Positions 32,816 through 42,033 are shown, counted from the stretch's first letter. The stretch is DNA of 64,000 nt from an uncultured Oscillospiraceae bacterium (GCA_934565655.1 CAKTIE010000001.1:62001-126000), one strand, 5' to 3'. Translations and numbers: made by a program. The notes: generated by a model not told the origin, from the sequence alone.

Positions 32816-32857
32816 AGCCCCGTCTGCCGGACAGTGTGTCCGGCAGACGGGGCTTTT
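32816..32857 (+). terminator. terminator of the dockerin/cohesin transcript
   Basis: An 18-bp perfect stem starting AGCCCCGTCTGCC, loop GTG, followed by TTTT. Confidence 0.92.
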
Positions 32858-32870
32858 CCGCGGCGGGGCA

Positions 32871-32899
32871 TTGACAAAACTGCCGCCGTCGCATATGAT
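32871..32899 (+). promoter_or_regulatory. sigma-A promoter of the M42 peptidase gene
   Basis: TTGACA at 32871-32876, 17-bp spacer, TATGAT at 32894-32899, 37 bp before the start codon. Close to consensus. Confidence 0.8.
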
Positions 32900-32935
32900 G
32901 GCAGTGTACCATCGAATCAACAAGGAGGAGATATC

Positions 32936-33973
32936 ATGGAGCTTGAGCAGTACCGGCAGGCGCTGATGGACACGGCGAAGCGCCTTTTCGCGGTGGATTC
33001 CCCCAGCGGCTATACCGGCGAGGTGATCGCACTGGCCAAGGAGATGGCCGAGGAGCAGGGCTATGCCGCCCGCCGTCTCAACAAGGGCAATCTGGTGATC
33101 GAGATCCCCGGCCGGGATCACAGCAAGACCGTGGGCGTCTGCGCTCATGTGGACACGCTGGGCCTGATGTGCCGGGCCATCACGGAGAAGGGCGAGCTGC
33201 TGTTCACCCGGATCGGCGGCCCGCTGCTGAACACGCTGGACGGCGAATATTGCCGCGTCCACACGCGGGACGGCCGGGTCTATACCGGCACCATCCTGTC
33301 CCTGTCGCCCTCTGTGCATGTGTTTGACGACGCCGATTCCCGCCCCCGGGACGAGCAGAACATGTATGTCCGGGTGGACGAGCCTGTGTCTGCCCGGGAC
33401 GAGGTGCTGGCCCTGGGCATCGAGGTGGGCGACTACATCTGCATCGACACCAAGACCACCGTTACCGGCAGCGGCTTCCTGAAATCCCGCTTCATCGACG
33501 ATAAGGGCTCCGCCGCCTGCCTGCTGACCGCCCTGCGGATCATGCGGGAAAACGGCATCGTTCCCCGGTACGACACGGAGTTCTACCTTACCGTTTATGA
33601 GGAGGTGGGCCACGGCGGCTCCGACATTCCCACCACCCTCAGCGAGCTGCTGGTGGTGGACATGGGCTGCGTGGGTGCGGCCCTTACCTGCACCGAGCAG
33701 CAGGTGTCCATCTGCGTGAAGGACAGCGCCGGCCCCTACGACTACGAAATGACCTCCCGGCTGATCGGCTTCGCCAAGGCCGATGGCATCGACTATGCTG
33801 CCGACGTGTATCCCCATTACGGCTCCGACGCCGGTGCGGCGTGGCGGGCCGGCGGCGGCATGAAGGCCGCGCTGATCGGCCCCGGTGTCCACGCCTCCCA
33901 CGGCATGGAGCGCACCCACTGGAACGGCATGAAGGCCACGTTGCAGCTGCTGCTGCGCTATCTGCAAGGCTGA
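32936..33973 (+). CDS. M42 family metallopeptidase
   Basis: A 345-residue cytosolic di-metal aminopeptidase-like protein of the M42 (FrvX/TET) family. Expected metal and catalytic residues are seen in VGVCAHVDTLG (His, Asp), FIDDKGSAA (Asp bridging), TVYEEVGHGG (Glu-Glu), VVDMG (Asp) and HASHGMERTH (His). AAGGAGGAGATATC precedes the ATG at 32936. It has its own promoter and terminator. Peptidase specificity, or an endoglucanase label as used for some relatives, cannot be told from sequence. Confidence 0.9.
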   Translation: MELEQYRQALMDTAKRLFAVDSPSGYTGEVIALAKEMAEEQGYAARRLNKGNLVIEIPGRDHSKTVGVCAHVDTLGLMCRAITEKGELLFTRIGGPLLNTLDGEYCRVHTRDGRVYTGTILSLSPSVHVFDDADSRPRDEQNMYVRVDEPVSARDEVLALGIEVGDYICIDTKTTVTGSGFLKSRFIDDKGSAACLLTALRIMRENGIVPRYDTEFYLTVYEEVGHGGSDIPTTLSELLVVDMGCVGAALTCTEQQVSICVKDSAGPYDYEMTSRLIGFAKADGIDYAADVYPHYGSDAGAAWRAGGGMKAALIGPGVHASHGMERTHWNGMKATLQLLLRYLQG

Positions 33974-33978
33974 GACAT

Positions 33979-34013
33979 AAAAAACAGGCGCGGGCCGCGG
34001 CCCGCGCCTGTTT
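33979..34013. terminator. bidirectional terminator
   Basis: AAACAGGCGCGGGCC-GCG-GGCCCGCGCCTGTTT type stem, 15 bp of near-perfect pairing flanked by A- and T-runs. It serves the M42 gene and the Smr gene from opposite sides. Confidence 0.9.
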
Positions 34014-34019
34014 CGTCTG

Positions 34020-34376
34020 TCAGAGCTCCCGGAAGAACACAAAGGTCACGCCGCGGTTCTCCGCGTCCAGATCCCGATCCTGCCGCAGCTGGGGATAGCG
34101 CTGCATGGCCCGCCGGGCCGTCTCGTCGAAGATGGAGAACCGTTCCCCCGGCAGATAGGTCGTGATCCGCCCCTGGGCGGCGGCCTCCTCCAGATAGCGG
34201 CGGCTGGCGGTGCGGATGCGCCCGCCCTTGCCGGAGGAGCCGTAGCCGTGGATCAGCTTCATCAGGGGCGTGTTCATTTTCCGGGCGGCCTCCAGCTCCG
34301 CCGCCAGCCAGCCCAGCGCCTGATCCACCGTGGGTCTCCCCTGCTCCAGATTCAGTTCCCGTACCGTACCCTTCAT
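34020..34376 (-). CDS. Smr/MutS2 C-terminal domain protein
   Basis: A 118-residue stand-alone Smr-domain protein, a fold with nuclease activity in other proteins. The signature LIHGYGSSGKGGRIR is near residues 45-60, preceded by TVDQALGWLAAELEAAR. The ATG at 34376 (MKGTVREL) follows GAAAGGAGGGCC. It lies after the small P-loop protein gene on the same strand with a terminator between. Role in RNA or DNA cleavage is inferred from the family. Confidence 0.8.
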   Translation of the reverse strand: MKGTVRELNLEQGRPTVDQALGWLAAELEAARKMNTPLMKLIHGYGSSGKGGRIRTASRRYLEEAAAQGRITTYLPGERFSIFDETARRAMQRYPQLRQDRDLDAENRGVTFVFFREL

Positions 34377-34398
34377 GGGCGGCCCTCCTTTCGGCGCT

Positions 34399-34434
34399 TC
34401 AAAAAGTCCCGGCATACGAAGGTATGCCGGGACT
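34399..34434 (-). terminator. terminator of the small P-loop protein gene
   Basis: A 13-bp perfect stem AGTCCCGGCATAC/GTATGCCGGGACT with a 4-base loop, followed on the reverse strand by TTTTTG. Confidence 0.9.
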
Positions 34435-34453
34435 GGTGTTATGTGTGAGGGGA

Positions 34454-34864
34454 TCAGGTGTACTGGCGCAGACCCTCGGTGGCGGAATCCTCATCAGCGC
34501 TGATGGTGACGGTGAACTTCACGTCGTTGGCGTTGCTGAAGCGATCCAGCCAGCCCAGGAAGTCCTCGACCGCCTGCAGATCCTTGTCGCCCGCGATCTT
34601 GCACAGGTTGTCCACGAACACATGGGAAATATCGTAATTGCCCGCATACAGGCCGCTGATAAAGCCCCGCAGACACTCATAATTATTCACATTATACTCG
34701 CTGGCGTTGACCAAACGGACATTATAGCTGATGTCGTAGGTCATGTCGGCGCTGGGTTCGATGCACACGACGCTTCCGTTCTCGCTTTCCACGGCGGAAT
34801 GGATCAGCTCGATCAGCTGCTTCGTCTTGCCTGCACCGTTGGCGCCCATAATCAATCTAACCAT
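34454..34864 (-). CDS. small P-loop NTPase of unknown function
   Basis: A 136-residue protein with a clear Walker A, MGANGAGKTKQL at residues 6-17, and a Walker B-like HVFVDNL near 81. No other domain is present and the protein is much shorter than AAA or ABC ATPases. I recall similar short proteins in Clostridia, sometimes labelled PilT-like, but no pilus genes are nearby and that name is not supported. It has its own promoter (34915-34943), AAAGGAGTGATTTCTT before the ATG, and a terminator. Confidence 0.7.
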   Translation of the reverse strand: MVRLIMGANGAGKTKQLIELIHSAVESENGSVVCIEPSADMTYDISYNVRLVNASEYNVNNYECLRGFISGLYAGNYDISHVFVDNLCKIAGDKDLQAVEDFLGWLDRFSNANDVKFTVTISADEDSATEGLRQYT

Positions 34865-34914
34865 AAGAAATCACTCCTTTATCCATGATAGGAGGTGGTT
34901 ATGCTCCTGCTTAC

Positions 34915-34943
34915 AGCATAGCATAACCGCGTCCAAAAAGCAA
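34915..34943 (-). promoter_or_regulatory. promoter of the small P-loop protein gene
   Basis: Reverse strand TTGCTT (34943-34938), 17-bp spacer, TATGCT (34920-34915). Confidence 0.55.
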
Positions 34944-34954
34944 TGACAAAACGG

Positions 34955-36292
34955 TTAACGTTTCAGCTTTTTCTCCAGCGTCTGACGCAGCTCCTCATAG
35001 CCGGGCTTGCCCAGCAGGGCAAACATGTTCTTCTTATAGGCCTCCACGCCGGGCTGGTCGAAGGGATTCACGTCCAGCAGATAGCCGCTCAGGCCGCAGG
35101 CATACTCGAAGAAGTAGATCAACTCGCCCAGGGTATGGGCGTCCTTGCTGCCGGTCTGGACGATAATGTTGGGTACGCCGCCCTCCACATGGGCCAGCAG
35201 CGTGCCGTCCATGGCCTGACGGGCGATAAAGTCCATGCTCTTTCCGGCAAGGAAGTTCAGGCCGTCGCCGTTGCCCTCGTCAAAGGGCACCTCCTGCTGC
35301 CGGGCGGAGGGGCCGAAGCGCACCACCGTCTCAAACAGGTGGCGCTCGCCCTGCTGGATATACTGGCCCATGGAGTGCAGGTCGGCGGTGAATTCCACGC
35401 TGGCGGGGAACAGGCCCTTGCCCTCCTTGCCCTCGCTCTCGCCGTACAGCTGCTTCCACCACTCGGCCATGAACCGGAAGGAGGGCTCATAGGCGGCCAG
35501 GATCTCGATCTTGTGGCCCATGCGGTACAACTCATACCGGGCGCCGGCATAGTGCCACGCGGGATTGAGGGCCATGTCGCCGGCGGTGCAGGTCTCCATC
35601 ATCTCCTGCGCGCCGGCCATCAGCGCGTCGATGTCGATGCCGGCGGCGGCAATGGGCAGCAGGCCCACGGCCGTCAGCACGCTGTAACGGCCGCCGATGT
35701 TGTCAGGCACCACGAAGGTCTCGTAGCCGTTGGCGTCCGCCAGAGACTTCAGCGCACCCTTGTGGGCGTCGGTGGTGGCGTAGATGCGGCGGGCGGCTTC
35801 CTCCTTGCCGTAGCGCTGCTCCAGCAGGTCGCGGAAGAAGCGGAAGGCCACGGCAGGCTCGGTGGTGGTGCCGGACTTGGAGATCACGTTGACGGAGAAG
35901 TCAACATCCTTCACCAGCTCCATCACCTCGGTCAGTGCCTCGCTGCTGAGGCCGTTGCCGATGAAGTAGATGTTGGGGGTGTCCTTCTTTTTCAGGTTAT
36001 AGTTGGGGGAGCACAGACACTCGATCACGCCCCGTGCGCCCAGATAGGAGCCGCCGATGCCGATGACCACCAGCGCCAGGGAATCGCTCTGGATCTTTTT
36101 TGCCGCCGCCTTGATGCGGTCATACTCCACCCGGTCATAGTCCCGGGGCAGATGCACCCAGCCGGTGAATTCGCCGCCGGTGCCGTCGCCCAGCTGCAAA
36201 TGGCTGTGGGCGATCTTCAGGCGGGGAGACAGCGCCGCCTCGTAGGGCAGCCGCAGAAAGCTCTGGATATTGGTAAGGTCGACCTTGATCAT
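34955..36292 (-). CDS. pgi: glucose-6-phosphate isomerase
   Basis: A 445-residue enzyme of the Firmicutes-length Pgi group, interconverting glucose-6-P and fructose-6-P. Both signatures are present: [17 protein letters not shown] near residue 197 and [18 protein letters not shown] near 405. [14 protein letters not shown] is the sugar-phosphate loop. GAGGCGCATAGT stands before the ATG. It has its own promoter at 36330-36358. Confidence 0.96.
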   Translation of the reverse strand: MIKVDLTNIQSFLRLPYEAALSPRLKIAHSHLQLGDGTGGEFTGWVHLPRDYDRVEYDRIKAAAKKIQSDSLALVVIGIGGSYLGARGVIECLCSPNYNLKKKDTPNIYFIGNGLSSEALTEVMELVKDVDFSVNVISKSGTTTEPAVAFRFFRDLLEQRYGKEEAARRIYATTDAHKGALKSLADANGYETFVVPDNIGGRYSVLTAVGLLPIAAAGIDIDALMAGAQEMMETCTAGDMALNPAWHYAGARYELYRMGHKIEILAAYEPSFRFMAEWWKQLYGESEGKEGKGLFPASVEFTADLHSMGQYIQQGERHLFETVVRFGPSARQQEVPFDEGNGDGLNFLAGKSMDFIARQAMDGTLLAHVEGGVPNIIVQTGSKDAHTLGELIYFFEYACGLSGYLLDVNPFDQPGVEAYKKNMFALLGKPGYEELRQTLEKKLKR

Positions 36293-36329
36293 ACTATGCG
36301 CCTCCTATGTGCACTTTTCTTAAAATCCT

Positions 36330-36358
36330 ATATTACAGCGCCTGCGGGGAAAATACAA
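36330..36358 (-). promoter_or_regulatory. sigma-A promoter of pgi
   Basis: Reverse strand TTGTAT (36358-36353), 17-bp spacer, TAATAT (36335-36330). Confidence 0.6.
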
Positions 36359-36372
36359 GGGAAACTTTGCGT

Positions 36373-37512
36373 TTACCCGCAGAAAATCGCCGTGCGCAGC
36401 ATCCGGGTCACCGTTTCGCCCCAGGTAAGGCGCTCCACCGTCTCTCCCGCCACGATGGGGATGGCCAGCGCCACGGTCCCCTCCCGGCTGACGGTCAGGG
36501 TGCCCAGCCGGTCACCGGCGCACACCGGCGCCGCCACCGACTCCGGCAGCTCCACCGTCTGGGTCAGGCCGCCGGTCTGGGATTTCTCCAGCAGCAGCGT
36601 GCGGCCCTCCTCTGGCAGCACGGCGGACACGGTGTCCACCGCGCCCAGCACCACCGGCAGGACGGGCAGCGGCTCCTCCGGCTGGACGTCCACCAGCGCG
36701 TAGGTGGAGAAGCCGTAGTTCAGCAGGGTTTTCGCGTCGGCGTTGCGGCTGTCGGAGGTGTTCCCCTTCATGATGACGGCGATCAGTTCCATGCCGTCCC
36801 GCTCCGCCGTGGCGCTGATGCAGTAGCCCGCCTCCTGTGTAAAGCCGGTTTTCAGCCCCGTGGCCCCGTCATAAAACCGGATCAGCTTGTTGGTGTTGCT
36901 GAGCCCGAAGGTGCCGCTGCGCAGGGTGTCCATCCAGATGGTGGTATAATTCCGCACCTCCGGATGGTGCAGCAGAAGCTCCCGGCTCATGAGGGCGATG
37001 TCGTAGGCGGAGGTGACGTGGCCCTCCGCCGTCAGGCCGGTGCAGTTGACGAAGTGGGTGTCCTTCATGCCCAGTTCCCGGGCGCGGTTGTTCATCTGCT
37101 CCACGAACAGCTCCGTCACGCCCGCCACATGCTCCGCCAGCGCCACCGCCGCGTCGTTGCCGGAGGAGACGCACACCGCTTTCAGCAGATCGTCCACCGA
37201 CATCTGCTCGCCCTCCGCCAGAAATACCTGGCTGCCGCCCATCCCGGCGGCGTAGGCGCTGACGGTCACCATGTCGTCCAGGGCGATGCGGCCGCTGTCG
37301 ATGGCCTCCATGGTCAGCAGCACCGTCATGATCTTGGTGACGCTGGCCGGCGGCCGCGCCTCATGCTCATTCTGGGCATAGAGGATCTCCCCCGTGGTTT
37401 TTTCCATCAGCAGCGCCGCGTGGGAGGTCAGCGTCAGCTCCACGCCCCAGCAGGGCACCGCCATGCCCCACACCAACACCAATGCCGCCAGAAATCCCGC
37501 CGCTCGTTTCAT
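36373..37512 (-). CDS. D-alanyl-D-alanine carboxypeptidase (S11, DacF/DacB-like)
   Basis: A 379-residue secreted penicillin-binding protein that trims the terminal D-Ala of peptidoglycan stems. Signal peptide about 1-23. The three catalytic motifs are PPASVTKIM (SxxK, near 55), VSSGNDAA (SxN, near 116) and GLKTGFTQEAG (KTG, near 219). A C-terminal PBP5-like beta domain follows. AAGGAGGGCTTGCGGT precedes the ATG. In sporulating clostridia such enzymes may act on vegetative or spore wall; nothing here decides which. Confidence 0.92.
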   Translation of the reverse strand: MKRAAGFLAALVLVWGMAVPCWGVELTLTSHAALLMEKTTGEILYAQNEHEARPPASVTKIMTVLLTMEAIDSGRIALDDMVTVSAYAAGMGGSQVFLAEGEQMSVDDLLKAVCVSSGNDAAVALAEHVAGVTELFVEQMNNRARELGMKDTHFVNCTGLTAEGHVTSAYDIALMSRELLLHHPEVRNYTTIWMDTLRSGTFGLSNTNKLIRFYDGATGLKTGFTQEAGYCISATAERDGMELIAVIMKGNTSDSRNADAKTLLNYGFSTYALVDVQPEEPLPVLPVVLGAVDTVSAVLPEEGRTLLLEKSQTGGLTQTVELPESVAAPVCAGDRLGTLTVSREGTVALAIPIVAGETVERLTWGETVTRMLRTAIFCG

Positions 37513-37608
37513 ACCGCAAGCCCTCCTTGTTTCTTTGGTGCCATCCTATGCCCTGCCGGGCTTGGCCTATGCGTCGGGGGAAAAGTGCGGGTCCCGGCGA
37601 TTTTCGCC

Positions 37609-37637
37609 TTGCAATAGACGGTAAAGTGTGGTATGAT
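37609..37637 (+). promoter_or_regulatory. promoter of tRNA-Gly
   Basis: TTGCAA at 37609-37614, 17-bp spacer, TATGAT at 37632-37637, directly before the tRNA at 37648. Confidence 0.7.
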
Positions 37638-37647
37638 AACTCCACTT

Positions 37648-37721
37648 GCAGGGTTCGTACATCGGTAGTACATCGGCTTCCCAAGCCGAGGAGGCGGGTT
37701 CGATTCCCGTACCCTGCTCCA
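37648..37721 (+). tRNA. tRNA-Gly (anticodon CCC)
   Basis: A 74-base cloverleaf with acceptor GCAGGGT/ACCCTGC, D stem GTAC/GTAC, anticodon stem TCGGC/GCCGA with loop TTCCCAA (anticodon CCC), T arm with TTCGATT loop, and an encoded CCA end. It reads GGG codons. Confidence 0.95.
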
Positions 37722-37730
37722 AGTGCAAGA

Positions 37731-37756
37731 AAAAGACCGCCGTCGGCGGTCTTTTC
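37731..37756. terminator. bidirectional terminator after tRNA-Gly
   Basis: AAAGACCGCC-GTC-GGCGGTCTTT stem with A-run left and TTTTC right; also the likely end of the DUF4317 gene on the other strand. Confidence 0.88.
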
Positions 37757-37783
37757 TTTTTGTCATTTTTGCGGCATCCCAGC

Positions 37784-38941
37784 TTATTCCTCCGGCTTCT
37801 GCGGGTTGGGGATGTTCACGCCGATGCCGTTGATCTCCACGCCGTCGTCGGCGGGGATCAGGATGTACCTGCGCCCGTCAATGACGCGGGCCTCGATCAT
37901 ATAGCTGTACTCCGGGGCCACGGCGATCTTCACCTCCGGGGTGGTGATCTGGAATTTGCCGCTTTCGATGATGTTTTTGGGGTTCAGCTCCGCGTCCTCA
38001 CCGTACTGTTTGCGGCATTCCTGCTGGAAGGCCTCCACCTTTTCGGCGGACACGCCGCTGCCGCTCAGCATGTCGCCCACCTCCCGGACGGACAGGGTCA
38101 GGGGCTGGGGATTCTTGCTCTCCTTATGCTCCTCGATGCGGCCCCGCAGCTGCTCGTGGACGGACTGCACCACGTCGTAGCTGCAATCCTTCTGCAGGGT
38201 GTCGCCCAGGGCGGTGCTGAACACGTTCCGCTGCTCCTCGGCGGACATAGGCGGCTCCGCCACGCGGAACACCGCGTCAATGACCTCCTGATGAAGCTCG
38301 GCGGCGTTCTTGCTGTAAAAGAGGGCGTTATAGATGTTGGCGGCGCGGTCGTCAAAGGCGGGGAACAGGAAGCCCAGCTCCGGCGCCAGGGCGATATGCC
38401 CGGTGGAGACGCTGTGGAAGCCGCTGTCCTCATTGCTGTATTTCAGCTCCAGCGTCGGCGCCTTCACGGGACAGATGCTGCACACAAAGTACTTGTACAC
38501 CGTGTCGGCGCCGTCGGCAAAGGTTTCGTCGTCCCGGCCCTTATAGGGTACGTCGTAGGCGTCGGCGGCCAGCAGGATCAGATAGTTGGTCTCCCCCATG
38601 TCCATGGCGTCGATGATGCGGCGGCACAGCTCCTCCCGGGAGTTTCTGTCCTGCAGGGCCGTCTGGCGGACGGTTTGCAGCAGACGGTGCTCATCGCTGC
38701 CGGCCACCTGGGCGGTGGAGAATTCGATGTCGATGAGATTCCGCCCCAGCGTACCGGACAGGGCCTTTTTCAGCAGCCCCAGATACATCTCCTGCTCCTC
38801 CTGGGACATGAGGCCCATGGAGGCGTCGATGTGGGCGATGATCTCCTTGCTGCTGTTGACATAGCAGCCGTAGATCCTGCTGATGGCGTTCTTGTCCAGC
38901 TTGAAACGGCGGCGGATCTCGTTAAGCTCTTTCTGGTTCAT
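37784..38941 (-). CDS. DUF4317 family protein
   Basis: A 385-residue cytosolic protein beginning MNQKELNEIRRRFKLDKNAI, the typical opening of DUF4317 proteins common in Clostridia. No enzyme motif, signal peptide or membrane helix is visible. AGGAGGGATCC precedes the ATG. It lies 24 bp after the flavoprotein gene on the same strand, so the two may be cotranscribed. Function unknown. Confidence 0.85.
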   Translation of the reverse strand: MNQKELNEIRRRFKLDKNAISRIYGCYVNSSKEIIAHIDASMGLMSQEEQEMYLGLLKKALSGTLGRNLIDIEFSTAQVAGSDEHRLLQTVRQTALQDRNSREELCRRIIDAMDMGETNYLILLAADAYDVPYKGRDDETFADGADTVYKYFVCSICPVKAPTLELKYSNEDSGFHSVSTGHIALAPELGFLFPAFDDRAANIYNALFYSKNAAELHQEVIDAVFRVAEPPMSAEEQRNVFSTALGDTLQKDCSYDVVQSVHEQLRGRIEEHKESKNPQPLTLSVREVGDMLSGSGVSAEKVEAFQQECRKQYGEDAELNPKNIIESGKFQITTPEVKIAVAPEYSYMIEARVIDGRRYILIPADDGVEINGIGVNIPNPQKPEE

Positions 38942-38965
38942 GGATCCCTCCTGAGGTGATGGGGC

Positions 38966-39583
38966 TCAATGGTGGAAGCTGGTGGTGACCACAGGCTCTT
39001 TCTCCGGCAGGCCGAACTGCGCCTTGCCCAGCTGGATGCTCTTCATCAGGAAGGCCATGTTGCGGCCCAGCGTCCGCATGGTCTGAAGCCCCTCCTTGTC
39101 CTGCATGACCTCCTCCGCCGTGTTGCCGTATACCATGTTCCAGTACTGGCTGCTGGCGATGGGCATGCCGCAGATGGTGAAGTATTTGTTCAGCGCGTCA
39201 AAGGTGGCGGTGTTGCCGCCCCGGCGGCAGGACACCACCGACGCGCCCACCTTCATGGTCTTGTTGATCCAGGGCGTGCTGAAGAACAGCCGGTCCATAA
39301 AGGAGATGGTACCACCGGCGGGGGAAGCGTAGTACACCGGCGAGCCGATCACCAGGGCGTCGGCCTCGTTGAACTTCTGGGCCACCTCGTTCACCAGATC
39401 GTCATGAACGCAGCGGTTGGTTTTCTTACAGACGCCGCAGGCGTTGCAGGAGATGTTGGTCTTACCGGCCTGAACGATCTCCGCCTCGATGCCCTCGGCC
39501 TCCAGCGTTCTGGCCAGCTCCGCCAGGGCGGTATAGGTGCAGCCCTTCTCGTGGGGGCTGCCGTTGATGAGCAATGCTTTCAT
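38966..39583 (-). CDS. NADPH-dependent FMN reductase-like protein with Fe-S type cysteine motif
   Basis: A 205-residue flavodoxin-fold protein. LLINGSPHEKGCTYTAL is the FMN phosphate loop at residues 3-19 and IGSPVYYASP near 80 the second FMN loop. Between them lies CNACGVCKKTNRC (about 47-59), a Cx2Cx2Cx5C pattern as in iron-sulfur flavoproteins that hold a 4Fe-4S cluster. Electron partner and substrate are unknown. GAAAGGAAGGC precedes the ATG at 39583. Confidence 0.82.
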   Translation of the reverse strand: MKALLINGSPHEKGCTYTALAELARTLEAEGIEAEIVQAGKTNISCNACGVCKKTNRCVHDDLVNEVAQKFNEADALVIGSPVYYASPAGGTISFMDRLFFSTPWINKTMKVGASVVSCRRGGNTATFDALNKYFTICGMPIASSQYWNMVYGNTAEEVMQDKEGLQTMRTLGRNMAFLMKSIQLGKAQFGLPEKEPVVTTSFHH

Positions 39584-39664
39584 GGCAAAAGCCTTCCTTT
39601 CCGATGGTATTCCTGCCGTCATTATACCCGCGAAGGCCCGCCCGCGCAAGGGGAAAATCCCACG

Positions 39665-39697
39665 AAAAAGGACGCCATCCGACGGATGGCGTCCTTT
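39665..39697. terminator. terminator of the nucleoside importer operon
   Basis: A 14-bp perfect stem AAAGGACGCCATCC/GGATGGCGTCCTTT with loop GAC, flanked by A- and T-runs. Confidence 0.85.
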
Positions 39698-39712
39698 CTG
39701 ATATAGCAGCGG

Positions 39713-40744
39713 TCACCGCTGGCCCTTGTCGTAGGGGATGCCCTCCGCCTTGGGTGCGCGGGACTTCTTGGAGGTGAAGGCCAGCACGATCAGGGTGATG
39801 ATATAGGGCAGCATGCGGTACAGGTGGGAGCTGATGCCGATCTCCGCCAGCCAGTACACACCGTCGCCGTTGATGTCCAGGCTGGAGTAGGCGGCGGCGA
39901 TGCACTTGAACAGGCCGAACAGCAGGGAAGCGCCCGCGATGTTCAGGGGCTTCCAGTTGCCGAAGATCATAACGGCCAGCGCCAGGAAGCCGAAGCCCGC
40001 CACGTCGCCGTTGGAGGAGCAGTTGGCGGTGGTCAGTGCGTAGACGAAGCCGCCCATACCGGCCAGCGCGCCGGAGATGGTGGTACCGGCATAGCGCATC
40101 TTATACACGTTGATGCCCAGCGAGTCTGCCGCCTGGGGATTTTCGCCGCAGGAACGCAGCCGCAGACCGAAGCGGGTCTTATACAGCAGGATGGACAGCA
40201 CCACAAAGATAATCAGGCAGATGTAGGTGGCCAGATACACCTTGTGCAGGAACGTGTTGCCCAGGAAGCCCAGATCGTCGGTCTTGGCAAAGCCCAGCGT
40301 GGTCTTTTTGATCATGAACCAGCTGGCGGAGTCGCCGGTGGCCATCTGCAGGGTGTTCTGGTTGGCGATGATGCGGATCAGGAACAGCACCAGCGCGGGC
40401 GCCATCAGGTTCAGGGCGGTGCCGCCGATGGTCTGGTCGGCCCGCAGGTTGATGGAGGCAAAACTCAGCAGCAGGGAGAACAGCGCGCCGAACACCGCTG
40501 CCACCAGCATTGCCAGCAGCTCGAAGCCCTGAAGGGCCAGCCAGTTGCCGGCGGCCTTGGCCGCGTCGAAAACGTGGGCCTGCTGCATCACGCGGACGAA
40601 CAGCACGCCGATGAATGCGCCGAAGATCATGATACCTTCCAGCGCCAGGTTGATGATACCGCTGCGCTCGGCAAACACACCGGCCAGCGCCACGATCATC
40701 AGGGGGATGGCATAGATCAGAGTTTGCTGGATCAGAAACGTCAT
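39713..40744 (-). CDS. nucleoside ABC transporter permease 2 (NupQ/YufQ-like)
   Basis: A 343-residue permease of the branched-chain/ribose family with about eight to ten helices. The blocks FAERSGIINLALEGIMIFGAF near residue 24 and GENPQAADSLGINVYKMRY near 205 are those of nucleoside (BMP-linked) importers. It overlaps the previous permease gene by 4 bp and closes the operon ATPase-permease-permease. Confidence 0.9.
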   Translation of the reverse strand: MTFLIQQTLIYAIPLMIVALAGVFAERSGIINLALEGIMIFGAFIGVLFVRVMQQAHVFDAAKAAGNWLALQGFELLAMLVAAVFGALFSLLLSFASINLRADQTIGGTALNLMAPALVLFLIRIIANQNTLQMATGDSASWFMIKKTTLGFAKTDDLGFLGNTFLHKVYLATYICLIIFVVLSILLYKTRFGLRLRSCGENPQAADSLGINVYKMRYAGTTISGALAGMGGFVYALTTANCSSNGDVAGFGFLALAVMIFGNWKPLNIAGASLLFGLFKCIAAAYSSLDINGDGVYWLAEIGISSHLYRMLPYIITLIVLAFTSKKSRAPKAEGIPYDKGQR

Positions 40745-42033
40745 GCTTCCTCCCCTCCTTTCTCAGTATCCGCGTCTGTGTCCGGAGACGGCTCCTCCGG
40801 CGCGTCCAGCGGCTGTGCCGCCGCCTCGGCAGGTATGGCCGCGGTGGTGGCGGTTTCGGCAACAACGGCCTTGTGCTTCTTGCGGCCGGTCAGCATCATG
40901 CGGATCACCAGGGAGAAGGCGGACAGGTACACGATCACGGAGATGATCACGTCGGTGATGTACTCGTTATAGGCGGTCAGGTTGGTCAGCTGCATACCCA
41001 CGATATCCAGCATGGCCATGAAGATGCCGGTGAAGATCACGGCGATGGGGTTGTTCACCGCCAGCAGCGCAACGGGGATGCCGTTGAAGCCCACGCCGGG
41101 CAGGGACTGGTAGGTGGTCCAGTAGAACTCGGTATTGCCGCTGAGCCAGTACAGCGCCGCGCCGGTACCGGCCAGCGCACCGGCGATGGCCATGGACAGC
41201 ACGATGTTGCGCTTGTCGGGGATGCCCGCGTAGCGGGCGGCGTGGCGGTTGGAGCCGCAGGCCTTCAGCTGATAGCCGAAGGTGGTCTTTTCCATAATGA
41301 TGTATACCAGGATGGCCAGCAGGATGGCCACCAGGATACCGCCGTTCACCTGAGAGTTGGGGAACAGGTGGTCAAGACCCATCTTGGGAGTGGCCACGTT
41401 GTTGTAGGTGGTCTTGTAGATATAGCCGGACTTGGTGTTTTCCACCATGTTCTTGAAGTTGCTGATGTCGAACATCCACGTTACCAGGTTGGCGGCGATC
41501 CAGTTGGTCATGATGCAGGCCAGCACCTCGTTGATGTTCAGCAGCGCCTTCAGCAGGCCGGGGATCGCGCCCCACAGCGCGCCTGCCAGCATGCCACCCA
41601 GGAAGGCCAGCAGCCAGATCAGCGCGGGAGACACGGACGTGGAGGGGATGCCCAGCGCGATATACAGGGTCGCCAGCGTACCCATCAGGTACTGGCCCGG
41701 CGCGCCGATGTTGAACAGGCCCGTTTTGAAGGCGATGGCCACGGACAGACCGGTCATGATCAGCGGCGTGGCGCGGAACAGCATATTGCCGATGTTCTGG
41801 GCGTTGAAGCCCCAGGTCAGGGAACCGGCGGCGTCACGGCCGGTGTTCAGGATACCGGCGAAGATCAGACGGATGCCGTCCCAGATGCCCGCGCCGGAGA
41901 TCTTGCTGTTGAAGGCGCCCACGATGGCCACCACGATACCGCCCACCAGCAGACCTACCAGAATGGAGATCAGGGAGGAGATCAGTTTCTTGGTGCCATC
42001 CTTGGCGTACAGGCTGGATAGCTTTTCTTTCAT
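40741..42033 (-). CDS. nucleoside ABC transporter permease 1 (NupP/YufP-like)
   Basis: A 430-residue permease with about ten membrane helices between residues 15 and 375, and a C-terminal cytoplasmic tail of about 55 Ala/Glu/Asp-rich residues. FKTGLFNIGAPGQYLMGTL and KACGSNRHAARYAGI are typical of this partner in pnrA-type systems. The start overlaps the ATPase stop and the stop overlaps the next permease start, both by 4 bp. Confidence 0.9.
   Translation of the reverse strand: MKEKLSSLYAKDGTKKLISSLISILVGLLVGGIVVAIVGAFNSKISGAGIWDGIRLIFAGILNTGRDAAGSLTWGFNAQNIGNMLFRATPLIMTGLSVAIAFKTGLFNIGAPGQYLMGTLATLYIALGIPSTSVSPALIWLLAFLGGMLAGALWGAIPGLLKALLNINEVLACIMTNWIAANLVTWMFDISNFKNMVENTKSGYIYKTTYNNVATPKMGLDHLFPNSQVNGGILVAILLAILVYIIMEKTTFGYQLKACGSNRHAARYAGIPDKRNIVLSMAIAGALAGTGAALYWLSGNTEFYWTTYQSLPGVGFNGIPVALLAVNNPIAVIFTGIFMAMLDIVGMQLTNLTAYNEYITDVIISVIVYLSAFSLVIRMMLTGRKKHKAVVAETATTAAIPAEAAAQPLDAPEEPSPDTDADTEKGGEEA

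Noticed and set aside
34454..34864. Labelling the small P-loop protein as a PilT twitching-motility ATPase
   Set aside because: It is far too short, lacks the PilT domains and has no pilus genes nearby.
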